DNA of 47,343 nt, taken from IMG/VR virus record IMGVR_UViG_3300034190_002230, positions 1-47,343 of that record; one strand, 5' to 3'. Shown one piece after another: positions 17,680-25,806 of the stretch. The notes below the pieces were generated by a model. That model did not search any database and had not been told where the DNA came from. It worked only from the letters and a program-made list of their open reading frames with translations. The translations under genes and the position numbers were made by a program. Position 1 is the first letter of the stretch; the number at the start of each line of letters is the position of its first letter. Origin of the DNA: a virus.

Positions 17680-17935
17680 GTACTTTCTCCTCGTCGGGAC
17701 CCCACTCATCGGGGTAATCGCTGTAGTCCTGTGAGCCGAACCTAGTAGTGACGTTCTTGTTGCGCGTTACGTACGCCCCACTAGGCAGTTGTGTATAGTT
17801 CAGAGCTTCTAGCAGTATAGCTTCTAGCTGCCGTCTGTGCGCAGGGCTATCCCTAAGGAAGCCGGGGTCACTGACAACAGCACGATAGAAGTCACGCGTC
17901 GCTATGTCTGACTGAAGTGTTAGCTTATTTGGCAT
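17582..17935 (-). CDS. Hypothetical protein
   Basis: A 117-residue protein. I use the ATG at 17935 (MPNKLTLQSDIATRDFYRAV) because it overlaps the upstream gene end by only 11 bases, whereas a longer start would run deep into that gene. The N-terminal half is helical (HRRQLEAILLEALNYTQLPS). The C-terminal half is acidic and Ser/Thr-rich and lies in the overlap with rusA. No known family was recognised. Confidence 0.5.
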   Translation of the reverse strand: MPNKLTLQSDIATRDFYRAVVSDPGFLRDSPAHRRQLEAILLEALNYTQLPSGAYVTRNKNVTTRFGSQDYSDYPDEWGPDEEKVRAAIDNQDTSQASTSSKGSDSTVRKAVLSEDL

Positions 17936-18164
17936 TGGTAATCTCCTTGAAGCTCCGTACAAAGCCCTCCGCAATCTCCGGGTTGGAGCGCTCAGCTGAT
18001 GGTGCGTCCTTAATAATAGCCTCGGTCTCATCTATGAGGAGGCGGATTGCGATGATGTTATCCACCACCTTCTGGCTACTCTTAGGCAGCTCCACGGGTA
18101 TGCCGTCGAATGATGGTGCGTACGTGAAGTACAACGGCTGTGTTCTGTCAAAGTAAATGGTCAT
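17925..18164 (-). CDS. Small hypothetical protein
   Basis: A 79-residue protein, with an N-terminal strand pattern (MTIYFDRTQPLYFTYAPSFD) followed by a helix (KVVDNIIAIRLLIDETEAII) and an acidic end. It is coupled to the flap nuclease gene by a 4-base overlap and sits between nuclease genes in the replication operon. No family was recognised. Confidence 0.55.
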   Translation of the reverse strand: MTIYFDRTQPLYFTYAPSFDGIPVELPKSSQKVVDNIIAIRLLIDETEAIIKDAPSAERSNPEIAEGFVRSFKEITNAK

Positions 18165-19072
18165 ACTGGATCTCCATATAGGTCTACTTGTAATTCATTC
18201 TCTAGTGTCATGTGTTCTTCGATCTGTGGTAAGTCCCACATCTCACCGACCTCCCTACGAATCCAGAGTAGTCTACCCTGCTCTATCATGTAGGTCTGCC
18301 AGTCGTCCTTACCTGAGTGTATCTGATACATACGGACACACTCCTCGATCATCTCTTGCTCTGTCTCCATACCATGCAGCGCTTTCTTAGCTTTCCCCGC
18401 TCCGATACCCGGCAGCCCTGGGATGTTATCGGTGGAGTCACCCATCAGCAACTGCGTGTAGAAGTTGTAGATAGCCTCTTGCTCAGTGACGTCGTATCGA
18501 ATGTCGTGCTTGGTGTTATACTTCAAGCCCGGTATCTGATCTAAGTCCTTGTCGATTGATATGATCACACTGTCATGGGGTCCGTACTTAGTCTGTGCGA
18601 TGCCGAGCAGATCGTCTGCTTCCTCACCCTCAGCCTCAGTGGTGTCCCATGTACTCTTGATGAACTCTCGTATCTCTAACTCATAGGTAGGTCGGTGCGT
18701 TCGATCCCTGTTGCCCTTGTACGGGCGGGTGACAGCTACCTCTTTCCTGAAGTTGTCCTTACCTGAGAGGAACATCTTAACATCGAAGTCAGTGCAGTCT
18801 ACGGCCTCTAGTGCCTTGGCTACTGTCCTCTTGACGTTCTGTAGTGCGTGACTCAACGGCTCAAGGTTTATCTCGGCAAACAGTCGATAGTCATCGCCCT
18901 CTTTGCGTGAGTATACCCCCGGCAGTAGGACGTCCAACTTATCCATAGCCTCTCGCTTGTACTCAAAGACACCCGCATATTCCTGCGAGGGTACAGTGAG
19001 GTGCCACTCCTTACGTTCAGCAGCAAAGCCAGATGTGAACACAATGATGTCTCCATCAATTAATGCGTGCAT
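18161..19072 (-). CDS. 5'-3' exonuclease (flap endonuclease-like)
   Basis: A 303-residue protein with the FEN/T5 exonuclease layout: LIDGDIIVF (Asp7), a helical-arch region with basic residues (RKEVAVTRPYKGNRDR, 109-124), the acidic cluster EGEEADDLLG (148-157), ISIDKDLDQIPG (171-182), and the helix-hairpin-helix GDSTDNIPGLPGIGAGKAKK (211-230). It should remove RNA primers and flaps during replication, working with the family A polymerase, which lacks its own 5' nuclease domain. The start follows the preceding stop directly (TAAATG). Confidence 0.9.
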   Translation of the reverse strand: MHALIDGDIIVFTSGFAAERKEWHLTVPSQEYAGVFEYKREAMDKLDVLLPGVYSRKEGDDYRLFAEINLEPLSHALQNVKRTVAKALEAVDCTDFDVKMFLSGKDNFRKEVAVTRPYKGNRDRTHRPTYELEIREFIKSTWDTTEAEGEEADDLLGIAQTKYGPHDSVIISIDKDLDQIPGLKYNTKHDIRYDVTEQEAIYNFYTQLLMGDSTDNIPGLPGIGAGKAKKALHGMETEQEMIEECVRMYQIHSGKDDWQTYMIEQGRLLWIRREVGEMWDLPQIEEHMTLENELQVDLYGDPV

Positions 19073-19357
19073 TTAGCTAGGCACCACATCTTCCGGTGTA
19101 GGGAAGTCAAGTAGTGTCATCTGCCGATCTGCAGGATCCTGTGCTTTAGCAGATTCATCCATCAGGGCAACCAGTGAGTCACTGAATCCCTGTGCTTGGT
19201 AGATAGCTTGCGGCAGGATCTGAGTTGTACACTCAACCTGTGTAGTCTCCTTATTTACCACAGCATAGCCGAGGTGTCCAAGGTCTCCGTCTTCTCCTAG
19301 TGCGTTGTCAGTACTGATTACGTCGTACTTGACAGTCTCATATAATACATTACTCAT
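19073..19357 (-). CDS. Hypothetical protein
   Basis: A 94-residue protein with strand-rich N-terminus (YETVKYDVISTDNALGEDGD) and a helical middle (AIYQAQGFSDSLVALMDESA). Its ATG overlaps the end of the upstream gene (ATGAGTAA). Position between replication genes is the only clue to function. Confidence 0.5.
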   Translation of the reverse strand: MSNVLYETVKYDVISTDNALGEDGDLGHLGYAVVNKETTQVECTTQILPQAIYQAQGFSDSLVALMDESAKAQDPADRQMTLLDFPTPEDVVPS

Positions 19358-19568
19358 TGTCAGACTCCTTGTCTGCTAGTTGTTCTTCTACTACGGCAAC
19401 AGCATCTGCTGCCGCCTCTTCTTCTTCTAGTACATTGATTAGATCTGCTACTGCATTGAATAGCGCATCCATACTACGGGCTGCCGCAGGGGTAACGTTA
19501 TCGTACTTCCCCTTCGAGGCCATGTCCGCTAGTGCTGATACTACCTGTGACGCTCTGATCGCAGTCAT
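19350..19568 (-). CDS. Small acidic, Ala/Glu-rich protein
   Basis: A 72-residue, mostly helical protein (ASQVVSALADMASKGKYDNV, then VLEEEEAAADAVAVVEEQLA) with an acidic end. It is coupled to both neighbours by overlaps. The strong negative charge could mimic DNA or serve as a partner-binding tail, but this is inference from composition only. Confidence 0.5.
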   Translation of the reverse strand: MTAIRASQVVSALADMASKGKYDNVTPAAARSMDALFNAVADLINVLEEEEAAADAVAVVEEQLADKESDNE

Positions 19569-20044
19569 ACCTTGTCCTCCTCTTCTAAGAACTGTGTGGT
19601 AAGCTCACCGATGTAACCTCTAAGCATATCTAACCGCTTACCTTTAGCTAGATTAACATTCCATGGCAGTGCATCTGCTGCGAGTGCTGCTACTATCACA
19701 TTGCATGCATCTCGGCGCGCTGCTTGCCACTGAATCCTCTTACCTATATCCCGTACAGGTGGGGTGCTTACAGTTTCCGTTACAGTATGCACATCGGGTA
19801 ACGATGGTGGTGGTGCATCTACCTGTTCGTCTAACTTCTGTACTGAAGATAGTACGACTTGCAGGTTGTGCTCCTCGAACTTTACCTTCATACCCTTCTC
19901 CAGCGTCACTCCGTCTGCTGTTGCTGGCTCCGTCTTCGCTGTCCTGTACCATCTGCTCTCGCCCTCCAGTTTGAAACTCCATAAGACTACCTTGTTCCAG
20001 CTCTTGTCACTTATCGTGTCAACAACCCCTTCATGCTCTGTCAT
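19565..20044 (-). CDS. Hypothetical replication-block protein
   Basis: A 159-residue protein. The start at 20044 has AGGAGA 6 bases before the ATG, better than an upstream in-frame ATG. The N-terminal 75 residues look like a small beta-barrel (NKVVLWSFKLEGESRWYRT, then KGMKVKFEEHNLQVVLSSV), reminiscent of nucleic-acid-binding folds, followed by a Pro/Thr linker and a helical C-terminus (RRDACNVIVAALAADALPWN). A DNA-binding role is possible but not shown. Confidence 0.5.
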   Translation of the reverse strand: MTEHEGVVDTISDKSWNKVVLWSFKLEGESRWYRTAKTEPATADGVTLEKGMKVKFEEHNLQVVLSSVQKLDEQVDAPPPSLPDVHTVTETVSTPPVRDIGKRIQWQAARRDACNVIVAALAADALPWNVNLAKGKRLDMLRGYIGELTTQFLEEEDKV

Positions 20045-20490
20045 TATATATCTCCTAATCTCACCTGCATAGTCGGGCTGAACTTGACCAGCTTGCCCGA
20101 GTATTTCCATCCTATCCTAAACTCAAAGTATGTTTCATCGTTCACACGTGTGAGGAACCACCACTCACTCTTCAATCCATGCCGCATCCATCTTGTCGCT
20201 GACCTTTGCTGTCCGTTGAATACTATGCGGTCTGGATTAGGTAACTTCTCTGCTGTGGGTTGCTCAAATCTGACACCCCCGGTAGGATTGCGTATTGCCA
20301 TCCACCAGTAGGAGGAACCTTTCCACCATCCGGGTATCTCTTCGACTCTACCGAACCATCTTAATGCTTTCGGGGTCACCTCGTCGTTGATTAGTAAGCT
20401 GACCGCGACCATCACTAAACCTAGTACTATAAGCACCAGTCTCAATAGCAGGGCCGGGACCCATAATAAAATGCTAAGTATATTCATCAT
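20044..20490 (-). CDS. Membrane protein, DUF7338-like
   Basis: A 148-residue protein with a long hydrophobic N-terminal segment (about residues 3-33, NILSILLWVPALLLRLVLIV and on) followed by a soluble domain rich in Trp and aromatic residues (GWWKGSSYWWMAIRNPTGGV). The WWMAIRNP motif resembles a small family of phage membrane proteins near DNA polymerases (DUF7338), of unknown function. It overlaps the end of the polymerase gene by 4 bases and may tether replication to the membrane (speculative). The palindrome at 20142 falls within its codons. Confidence 0.5.
   Translation of the reverse strand: MMNILSILLWVPALLLRLVLIVLGLVMVAVSLLINDEVTPKALRWFGRVEEIPGWWKGSSYWWMAIRNPTGGVRFEQPTAEKLPNPDRIVFNGQQRSATRWMRHGLKSEWWFLTRVNDETYFEFRIGWKYSGKLVKFSPTMQVRLGDI
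20142..20153. promoter_or_regulatory. Palindrome TCACACGTGTGA, copy 2
   Basis: Perfect copy inside the DUF7338-like gene, where it encodes part of LTRV. Confidence 0.55.
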
Positions 20491-22343
20491 ATCATCTTTG
20501 CCTCTCTTGCTGCGTCAATCCATAGCTCCTCCCGAGCTGTGTAGATTCGTTCTCCCATCTTAGAGCCTTTGTCAGCCCACCTCTCCCCGACCATGACACC
20601 CGCGCCTAAAGGCACTGTAAGCTCAACGCCGTAGAGAGCATTTATCAAAGTATAAGTATCCTCTATAAGACATACTTGAGCCACCTCGTGCCATAGCGCA
20701 ATCTCGTCGGGGTGAAGCTCTGCAATAATAGAGTCATGTACAGTATTAACAAGGAACGACTTGAAGTTCGCCATCCGGTGCCAAGCACACACAATAGCGA
20801 TAGGAATAATCTCCGCCGTAGCAAACGCTTGTACTGGGTAGTTATATATGCTCGTTGTGAAGCTGATATACCCACTCTTCTCATTCCTTGTAGATAACGG
20901 CCAGTAGTACTTCATACCCCACTCAGTCGTGAGTTCCTTGTCGTCTGCTACTGTCTCGCACCAACTGTCCTGCGTAGCAGTGATCTGATTGTACTTTCTA
21001 GCAAAGGCCTCGTAATACTTACGCTCTCGCTTAGTTCCAGACTTTCCACCATACAGGGGCTTGAATGTATGAGCTTTCGCGTCTTGACGAGAAACTCCGA
21101 TAATACTAGCTGTATATGCATGGATGTCCTCCCCGGAAAGAATATCTGCAAGTGCCGCTCGGTCCCGTCCGAGGTGAGTGGCGACTCGAAACTCAAGTTG
21201 TGCCCCATCCGCCTCTCCAATAAGCCAGTCATCTTTCCGTGCCTTAAACAGTGGCTTAAATCTGCGGTTGAGATTCTGGAATTGTACTTTCCATTGAAGT
21301 CCTGAAGATGATAGGCGGTGTGTTCTAGTATTGCACTGGTTAAAACTTGCACGTAGAAGTCCTCCAATCTCTGTGCAACACTCTCCAAACTTGCGTAGAT
21401 ACTTGGTAACGTCACTGTGCATGAGTGCCCACTTAGTGTGAAGGTCAAGGAAAGCACGTTGTCGATCATTGGCTGGTTTGAGGCGGGCCAAGACATCAGC
21501 CGCAACCGATGGATCTCCTGTCCTAGTAAGCATAGGCTTTCCTCTATGATCGTTGGGTACTTTGAACTTGAGGTTCCCAAAGATGAACTCCCGCAGTTGC
21601 TTGGGGGAGGAAGGGGATGCCCCCTCACAAAACTCCTGCAAGTCAGCAGTGCTTCGCGCATACTCGTCTTCCATCTCTTCAGTAAGCTCATTTACCTTCC
21701 CTTCATCCAGTTGCATACCCTCAAACTCTATGTCTGCTAGAGCGGGGGTCACTAAGTTACGTTGATAGTTGATCGCCTCTAAGCCCTTGGCGCGCAGATC
21801 AACTAGCTGTGCCCTAAACATCTCCTTGCATGCTGTTACGTCACGATCACAGTACTTCAGGAGCCATGACTCGGGCATGTCAGCCGTGTCTATCTGGGCC
21901 TTGAACATCTTGGCTATTGTATCCCCTTTACCCGGAAATCCCCGACGTTCGAGGGACATCTCGAGTGATAGCTGACGCATCATGAGTGTATTACCAGCAA
22001 GAACGTACTCACCGATCATAGTGTCATAGGTTATTACTTTGCGTAGATCCAGACCACATCTCTTGAGCCATCCAAGCTCAAACTTAGCATTATGCGCCAC
22101 GATGAATGATGCTCTCTCACATGCTTCGACAAGTCGAGACTGCTCATACTCCGTCCCAAAACAACTCTCAACGACGGGGGAAAGTCCTTCTGACCAGCAA
22201 GCAAGGATGATTCTATTCTCTGCGACGAGAGGTGATCCTTTAAGGATTGTAGTTGTTTCAAAGTCAAGTACGACAAAGTCGTCTCTCCAGTATACTGATG
22301 GGTCGGGACGGGCTACCCAAGCGGGTAACCCTCCCAATTCCAT
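20487..22343 (-). CDS. Family A DNA polymerase with 3'-5' exonuclease
   Basis: 618 residues from the ATG at 22343, which follows the SSB stop by one base (an upstream in-frame ATG at 22385 would add 14). Exonuclease motifs: VLDFETT (Asp27, Glu29), AHNAKFELGWL (83-93), Asp107 and YCDRD (Asp166/168). Polymerase motif A is GEADGAQLEFRVATH (Asp379, Glu384), motif B is RQDAKAHTFKPLYGG (Arg419, Lys423, Phe427, Tyr431) and motif C is VHDS (His536, Asp537). Phe427 corresponds to E. coli Pol I Phe762, where T7 has Tyr. Motif C has Ser instead of the usual Glu. It is the replicative polymerase, with no separate 5' nuclease domain. Confidence 0.93.
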   Translation of the reverse strand: MELGGLPAWVARPDPSVYWRDDFVVLDFETTTILKGSPLVAENRIILACWSEGLSPVVESCFGTEYEQSRLVEACERASFIVAHNAKFELGWLKRCGLDLRKVITYDTMIGEYVLAGNTLMMRQLSLEMSLERRGFPGKGDTIAKMFKAQIDTADMPESWLLKYCDRDVTACKEMFRAQLVDLRAKGLEAINYQRNLVTPALADIEFEGMQLDEGKVNELTEEMEDEYARSTADLQEFCEGASPSSPKQLREFIFGNLKFKVPNDHRGKPMLTRTGDPSVAADVLARLKPANDRQRAFLDLHTKWALMHSDVTKYLRKFGECCTEIGGLLRASFNQCNTRTHRLSSSGLQWKVQFQNLNRRFKPLFKARKDDWLIGEADGAQLEFRVATHLGRDRAALADILSGEDIHAYTASIIGVSRQDAKAHTFKPLYGGKSGTKRERKYYEAFARKYNQITATQDSWCETVADDKELTTEWGMKYYWPLSTRNEKSGYISFTTSIYNYPVQAFATAEIIPIAIVCAWHRMANFKSFLVNTVHDSIIAELHPDEIALWHEVAQVCLIEDTYTLINALYGVELTVPLGAGVMVGERWADKGSKMGERIYTAREELWIDAAREAKMI

Positions 22344-22344
22344 C

Positions 22345-22950
22345 TTATTCGTCACTAAAGTCTGTCCACTGTGTACCTGCATCACCGCCAGTAACCAACT
22401 CGAGTACTTGAACTGCTTTCATACGCAGACTCAGACCATACGTGTTGTCGGAGTAGTTAGTGTACGGGACGACTTGTCCACGAATACGAATTACAGAGCC
22501 ATTATATACCGTCTCCTCGACCTTCTCACCAGTCTCGGCGTGTACTACGATAGGCTTCTGGTCAAACGGCTCCCCAGTGCGGGGTGTTACGTGTGCCTTC
22601 AGCTTAAAGCGAAACAGAAGGTTGCCAGTAGGCTCAGGGATGAAGTTGTGCTTGATGTCGGCCTTCTCAGCGTCAGTCATGCCAGCTTCGTACTTGGGCC
22701 GTGTCATTTCCTGCAGATGTACCGGCCATGGCTTAAGCATCCCCTGCTTAGCCAATGGAATAGTAGCCAGCCACTCGTCACGAATGCGATTCAGCTTAGC
22801 TACAAACTCCTCACACAGCTCAGGCGGTATAGCCAGATCGGTGTGATAGACACCATTCGGGTCATGCTTGACATCGGGCGTATTAAGCCACGGAAAGACA
22901 GCTTCGCCGTATGGTGATTGAAATGTTTCTGGTTTTGGATAATTGCTCAT
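22345..22950 (-). CDS. Single-stranded DNA-binding protein (T7 gp2.5-like)
   Basis: A 201-residue protein with a beta-barrel-type core: FRFKLKAHVTPRTGEPFDQK, then VIRIRGQVVPYTNYSDNTYG, and a closing strand GLSLRMKAVQVLELV. It ends in an acidic tail with an aromatic residue (QWTDFSDE), as in T7 gp2.5-like SSBs where the tail recruits helicase and polymerase. GAGGG lies 7 bases before the ATG. The gene lies directly before the polymerase gene. The pattern also fits the phage DUF2815/SSB group. Confidence 0.8.
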   Translation of the reverse strand: MSNYPKPETFQSPYGEAVFPWLNTPDVKHDPNGVYHTDLAIPPELCEEFVAKLNRIRDEWLATIPLAKQGMLKPWPVHLQEMTRPKYEAGMTDAEKADIKHNFIPEPTGNLLFRFKLKAHVTPRTGEPFDQKPIVVHAETGEKVEETVYNGSVIRIRGQVVPYTNYSDNTYGLSLRMKAVQVLELVTGGDAGTQWTDFSDE

Positions 22951-23384
22951 GATAATTCCCTCTTAATCTTGTGTAGTCGTGCATATATTACGTTTGGATC
23001 GACATCCTCTTTCTCTGCTATCTCTCCTGCGTTGTACCCCTCTATGTAGTATCTCAGTGTTCGACCCAGTAAAGGACTCATCGCCGCTGCTCTGTCGAAC
23101 AGTAGGTCTGCTTCCATGTACTTCACCGGGTCCTCAGTGTGGGCGCTGCTATGTAGCTCACGTATATCCTGCTCGTGCTCTATGTCTAGCTCACCCCGTC
23201 GTGCTGCTCTTCGGTATAGATGGATGGTACGGTAGTTGTAGATAGCTGTCATCAGCTTACTCACCTTTGTACCGGCCATGTATCCCTCGGGTTTCTCTAA
23301 AAGGATTTCATAGACATCTTGCTTGACGTCCTCATCCCAGCTCTGCCTTTCTGCAAAGTCGATCATCTCTAATGATATGAACAT
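22947..23384 (-). CDS. Sigma-70/ECF-like transcription factor
   Basis: A 145-residue, all-helical protein. The middle (SKLMTAIYNYRTIHLYRRAA, about 43-62) resembles sigma region 2, and the C-terminal part (SPLLGRTLRYYIEGYNAGEI, then AEKEDVDPNVIYARLHKIKR) resembles region 4, with a helix-turn-helix. ECF sigmas have this size and two-domain layout. As no phage RNA polymerase was seen, it probably redirects host RNA polymerase to late genes, as the phiEco32 sigma-like factor does. AGGGG lies 6 bases before the ATG. A DNA-binding regulator with only the HTH conserved cannot be excluded. Confidence 0.7.
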   Translation of the reverse strand: MFISLEMIDFAERQSWDEDVKQDVYEILLEKPEGYMAGTKVSKLMTAIYNYRTIHLYRRAARRGELDIEHEQDIRELHSSAHTEDPVKYMEADLLFDRAAAMSPLLGRTLRYYIEGYNAGEIAEKEDVDPNVIYARLHKIKRELS

Positions 23385-23408
23385 ATTGTACCCCTACTTA
23401 TATATAGC

Positions 23409-24611
23409 TTAGATAGACATAATCTTACTTAATGATGCCTCAACAGTGCATGCAAAGTACTCATGTCTACCACTTACCTTGTTCTTTGGTAAGCTAAGTA
23501 CTATCTCTCCTGCGGCTATCTGCTCCTCACCTGCACCCAACCCAATCATAACGTCTGCTTGAGAAGGTATGCCGGTGTTGGAAAAGTCCACATCCCCCAT
23601 GTCCAGAACTGCCTTGCCTGTTGCACTATCCCCGGCCTGTGTAACACTAACCACCACGCTAGAGTATCTCTTGCCCCACTGTCTTGCTTGTTTGGCTGCC
23701 TGTTCAAGTGCTAGTACATAGTTGTCGTTCTTCATGTTGAGGTTGCGGAGCTGATCCAACACCAGCACGTGCGGTGAGTACTTCTCAATCAGTCCTGTGA
23801 TCTCTCGTACTGTGCCCGGTGCTAGCGACTTCAGTATGAGTTGCTCGTATCCATTCTGGCGCGCTATTACATCGGCCTTATTGGGTGAGGTCATCACTTC
23901 TAACTTGGTCATTCCACTGAGTCGGTTAACCACGCGCATATTGATGTCATCTATAGGGTCTTCGTTGCCAATGTACAGCACAGTAAGCCCTTGACGCAGG
24001 AATCCTGCCATCATCTCTATAGTCATCATGGTCTTGCCCATCTCAGGTCGTGCAAACAATATAATGTGGTGTCCGGGCTTGACTCCACCATCCAGACGCT
24101 CATTGAGAGAGGCTGGCATCACTTGTATGAGGTTATCTTTGTTGAACCCAGTGGCACATAGCTCCTCTACTGAATAGCCCTGTCGTGCGTCCTCATAGTC
24201 CTCTGCTACGAAAGACTCTGCAGAGAGTAGTTGTTCATACTCAGTGAGTAGAAGAGCAGTTTGCTCTCCCGCCAGTAAGGAGTGCGCCAGTTTATGCCCC
24301 ACCACCTCTCTCTTTGTTTCGAGTAAGTCATCAACGACGTTACGTCCGCTGACGTCAAACGCGTCCAGCGTTGCAACAAGGTTGGTGAACATTTCTTTGT
24401 GCTTGTCTGCCGCAACCTTTCTAGCGATCTTACTACTAAGGATTCCAGCGTCGACATATCCTGCGGTAGAGTCGGCGTCATAGTAGTCACATATGTTTTC
24501 CCAAACGACCCATCCTTGTTCAGAGAAGTCGCTATGCCCCACGTGAGCTGCGACTGACTGGAATGCTTCTCTTGATTTAATGCTGGCACTGAGTATGTGT
24601 TTTTCACGCAC
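23409..24611 (-). CDS. Replicative DNA helicase, DnaB/T7 gp4C-like
   Basis: 400 residues from the GTG at 24611, which has GGGGAG just upstream and overlaps the primase stop. A TTG 33 bases earlier is less likely. It has an N-terminal helical domain (1-150) and a RecA-like motor with Walker A ARPEMGKT (187-194) and Walker B VLVLDQL (282-288), preceded by the DnaB-type LNERLDGGVKPGHHIILFAR region. It should form a hexamer and unwind the fork, loaded with the separate primase. Primase and helicase are separate, adjacent genes, unlike the fused T7 gp4. Confidence 0.9.
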   Translation of the reverse strand: MREKHILSASIKSREAFQSVAAHVGHSDFSEQGWVVWENICDYYDADSTAGYVDAGILSSKIARKVAADKHKEMFTNLVATLDAFDVSGRNVVDDLLETKREVVGHKLAHSLLAGEQTALLLTEYEQLLSAESFVAEDYEDARQGYSVEELCATGFNKDNLIQVMPASLNERLDGGVKPGHHIILFARPEMGKTMMTIEMMAGFLRQGLTVLYIGNEDPIDDINMRVVNRLSGMTKLEVMTSPNKADVIARQNGYEQLILKSLAPGTVREITGLIEKYSPHVLVLDQLRNLNMKNDNYVLALEQAAKQARQWGKRYSSVVVSVTQAGDSATGKAVLDMGDVDFSNTGIPSQADVMIGLGAGEEQIAAGEIVLSLPKNKVSGRHEYFACTVEASLSKIMSI

Positions 24612-25395
24612 GTATCTCCCCTTCAAGCAGTTGTTGTACTTCAATAATGTTCATGTCTTTAATGTCCTTCGGTAAAGGGAGAACCCTTGGGTTATCCCAT
24701 AATAGATTATATCTTTGCTTCATTCTTATTGCCATCCCTGTTGCGTCCTGATCCAAGGCTATGATTATACCTGCTGAGGCATTCTGTGCGATCTCCTCCG
24801 CCCTGTTCGCACCTACACTGGTGCCAAGTAGTGCAACCGCATTCACACCCTGCATAGAAGCTCTCACTGCTGATGGGCAGTCCTCTACTACCACAGTAGG
24901 CGCAAGTTTGTCTACTTTGTACCATGATAATCCCTCCTCTCTGTCGTTAATGTATGTGAGCGCCTTAGTGTGCGCCCTTCCTGTGATGTCCCGCAAGACC
25001 CAACCCCTGTGCATGTACTTAGGGGATCTCACTGACATCGCAATCCTACCACCATACTCATGAGTGTACCACCAGTAAGGGGGATCTGTAATGCCCCAAT
25101 GCTCTGCGATCCACTTTGTGTACCCCTCGCTAAGAGGACACACTTTACCCTCAAAGACCTTGCGCACCTTTACTGACTTAATACTGTGTAAGATGGGTCG
25201 TGATGTACCAGACCCCTTCTTTAGCAGACATTGTGCGCGGAAACATTGGTACATTAGGGACCCGGAGTCACTCAGTGTAACACTTAGAGACTTCTCTGAG
25301 GATGTCCCGCCCTGACAGGCGGGACATACGATCCTCACATTATGGCCTATCTCTAAACCTCCAATCTCTAACGAGATTGCGGCATCATAATTCAT
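24604..25395 (-). CDS. DNA primase (zinc finger plus TOPRIM)
   Basis: 263 residues. I chose the second ATG (25395) because GGAGG lies 7 bases upstream, whereas the ATG at 25401 is only 1 base from it. Zinc ligands are CPAC (24-27) and CFRAQC (51-56). The TOPRIM domain shows VVVEDCPSAVRA (Glu171) and IIALDQDATG (Asp215, Asp217). It synthesises primers for the phage fork with the helicase next door. The zinc finger followed by TOPRIM matches T7-type primase modules without the helicase domain. Confidence 0.88.
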   Translation of the reverse strand: MNYDAAISLEIGGLEIGHNVRIVCPACQGGTSSEKSLSVTLSDSGSLMYQCFRAQCLLKKGSGTSRPILHSIKSVKVRKVFEGKVCPLSEGYTKWIAEHWGITDPPYWWYTHEYGGRIAMSVRSPKYMHRGWVLRDITGRAHTKALTYINDREEGLSWYKVDKLAPTVVVEDCPSAVRASMQGVNAVALLGTSVGANRAEEIAQNASAGIIIALDQDATGMAIRMKQRYNLLWDNPRVLPLPKDIKDMNIIEVQQLLEGEIRA

Positions 25396-25422
25396 GGGCA
25401 TACCTCCGCGATTGCGTGTAGC

Positions 25423-25447
25423 TAAGTAAACGAAGTGAGTTTACTTA
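25423..25447. other. Perfect 9-bp inverted repeat before the primase gene
   Basis: TAAGTAAAC (25423-25431) and GTTTACTTA (25439-25447) with a 7-base loop lie 28 bases upstream of the primase start in the 145-base gap 25396-25540. The rest of the gap is AT-rich, with TATAAT on the - strand at 25520-25525. The repeat could be an RNA processing hairpin or an operator; the AU-rich stem makes a terminator unlikely. Confidence 0.6.
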
Positions 25448-25540
25448 TACTGGTTATAGGATAGTGACTAAACTAGCATAGATACTAGTATATAGTCTGA
25501 GAAGGGGGTTTATTACTTTATTATAGGTGTTATTGTACAA

Positions 25541-25750
25541 TTACACGTCACTGTCTTCACTTGTTCTGAGCTGCTTGAACTCTCTGCGAGATGTTGCCGG
25601 TACAGGACCGATCAATAGAGCCTCTGGTGGTAGCCATCCGTTCTTGAGCCTCCATCGGACAGTAACCATGGGCAGCCCTTCAGGTGCAAGCGCCCGCCAA
25701 GCTGCTGATATAGATTTATAAGTATTCTTTCCTACTTTCAATGGTATCAT
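25541..25750 (-). CDS. Small NUMOD/HTH-like DNA-binding protein
   Basis: A 69-residue protein whose residues 10-40 (TYKSISAAWRALAPEGLPMV, then TVRWRLKNGWLPP) match the helix-turn-helix repeat found beside HNH homing endonucleases (NUMOD1-like) and in small phage DNA-binding proteins. The TVRWRLKNGW end is the recognition-helix signature. AAGGA precedes the ATG. There is no nuclease domain, so it is more likely a regulator than a homing enzyme. It sits 38 bases downstream of a TCACACGTGTGA site, which makes it a candidate binder. Confidence 0.55.
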   Translation of the reverse strand: MIPLKVGKNTYKSISAAWRALAPEGLPMVTVRWRLKNGWLPPEALLIGPVPATSRREFKQLRTSEDSDV

Positions 25751-25788
25751 TTATTCATATCCTTCTATGTTGTTATCTAATATGTTTC

Positions 25789-25800
25789 TCACACGTGTGA
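25789..25800. promoter_or_regulatory. Palindrome TCACACGTGTGA, copy 3 (14-bp form)
   Basis: Lies in the short gap between genes at 25750 and 25807, extended to CTCACACGTGTGAG (25788-25801). It is 38 bases upstream of the NUMOD-like start. Confidence 0.65.
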
Positions 25801-25806
25801 GACTTA

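Noticed and set aside
22039-22917. 292-codon open frame on the + strand
   Set aside because: It lies opposite the polymerase and SSB genes, which have clear motifs, and has no ribosome site or family pattern.
25541-25750. Possible homing endonuclease
   Set aside because: Only the NUMOD/HTH part is present; no HNH or GIY nuclease residues and no sign of an interrupted gene.
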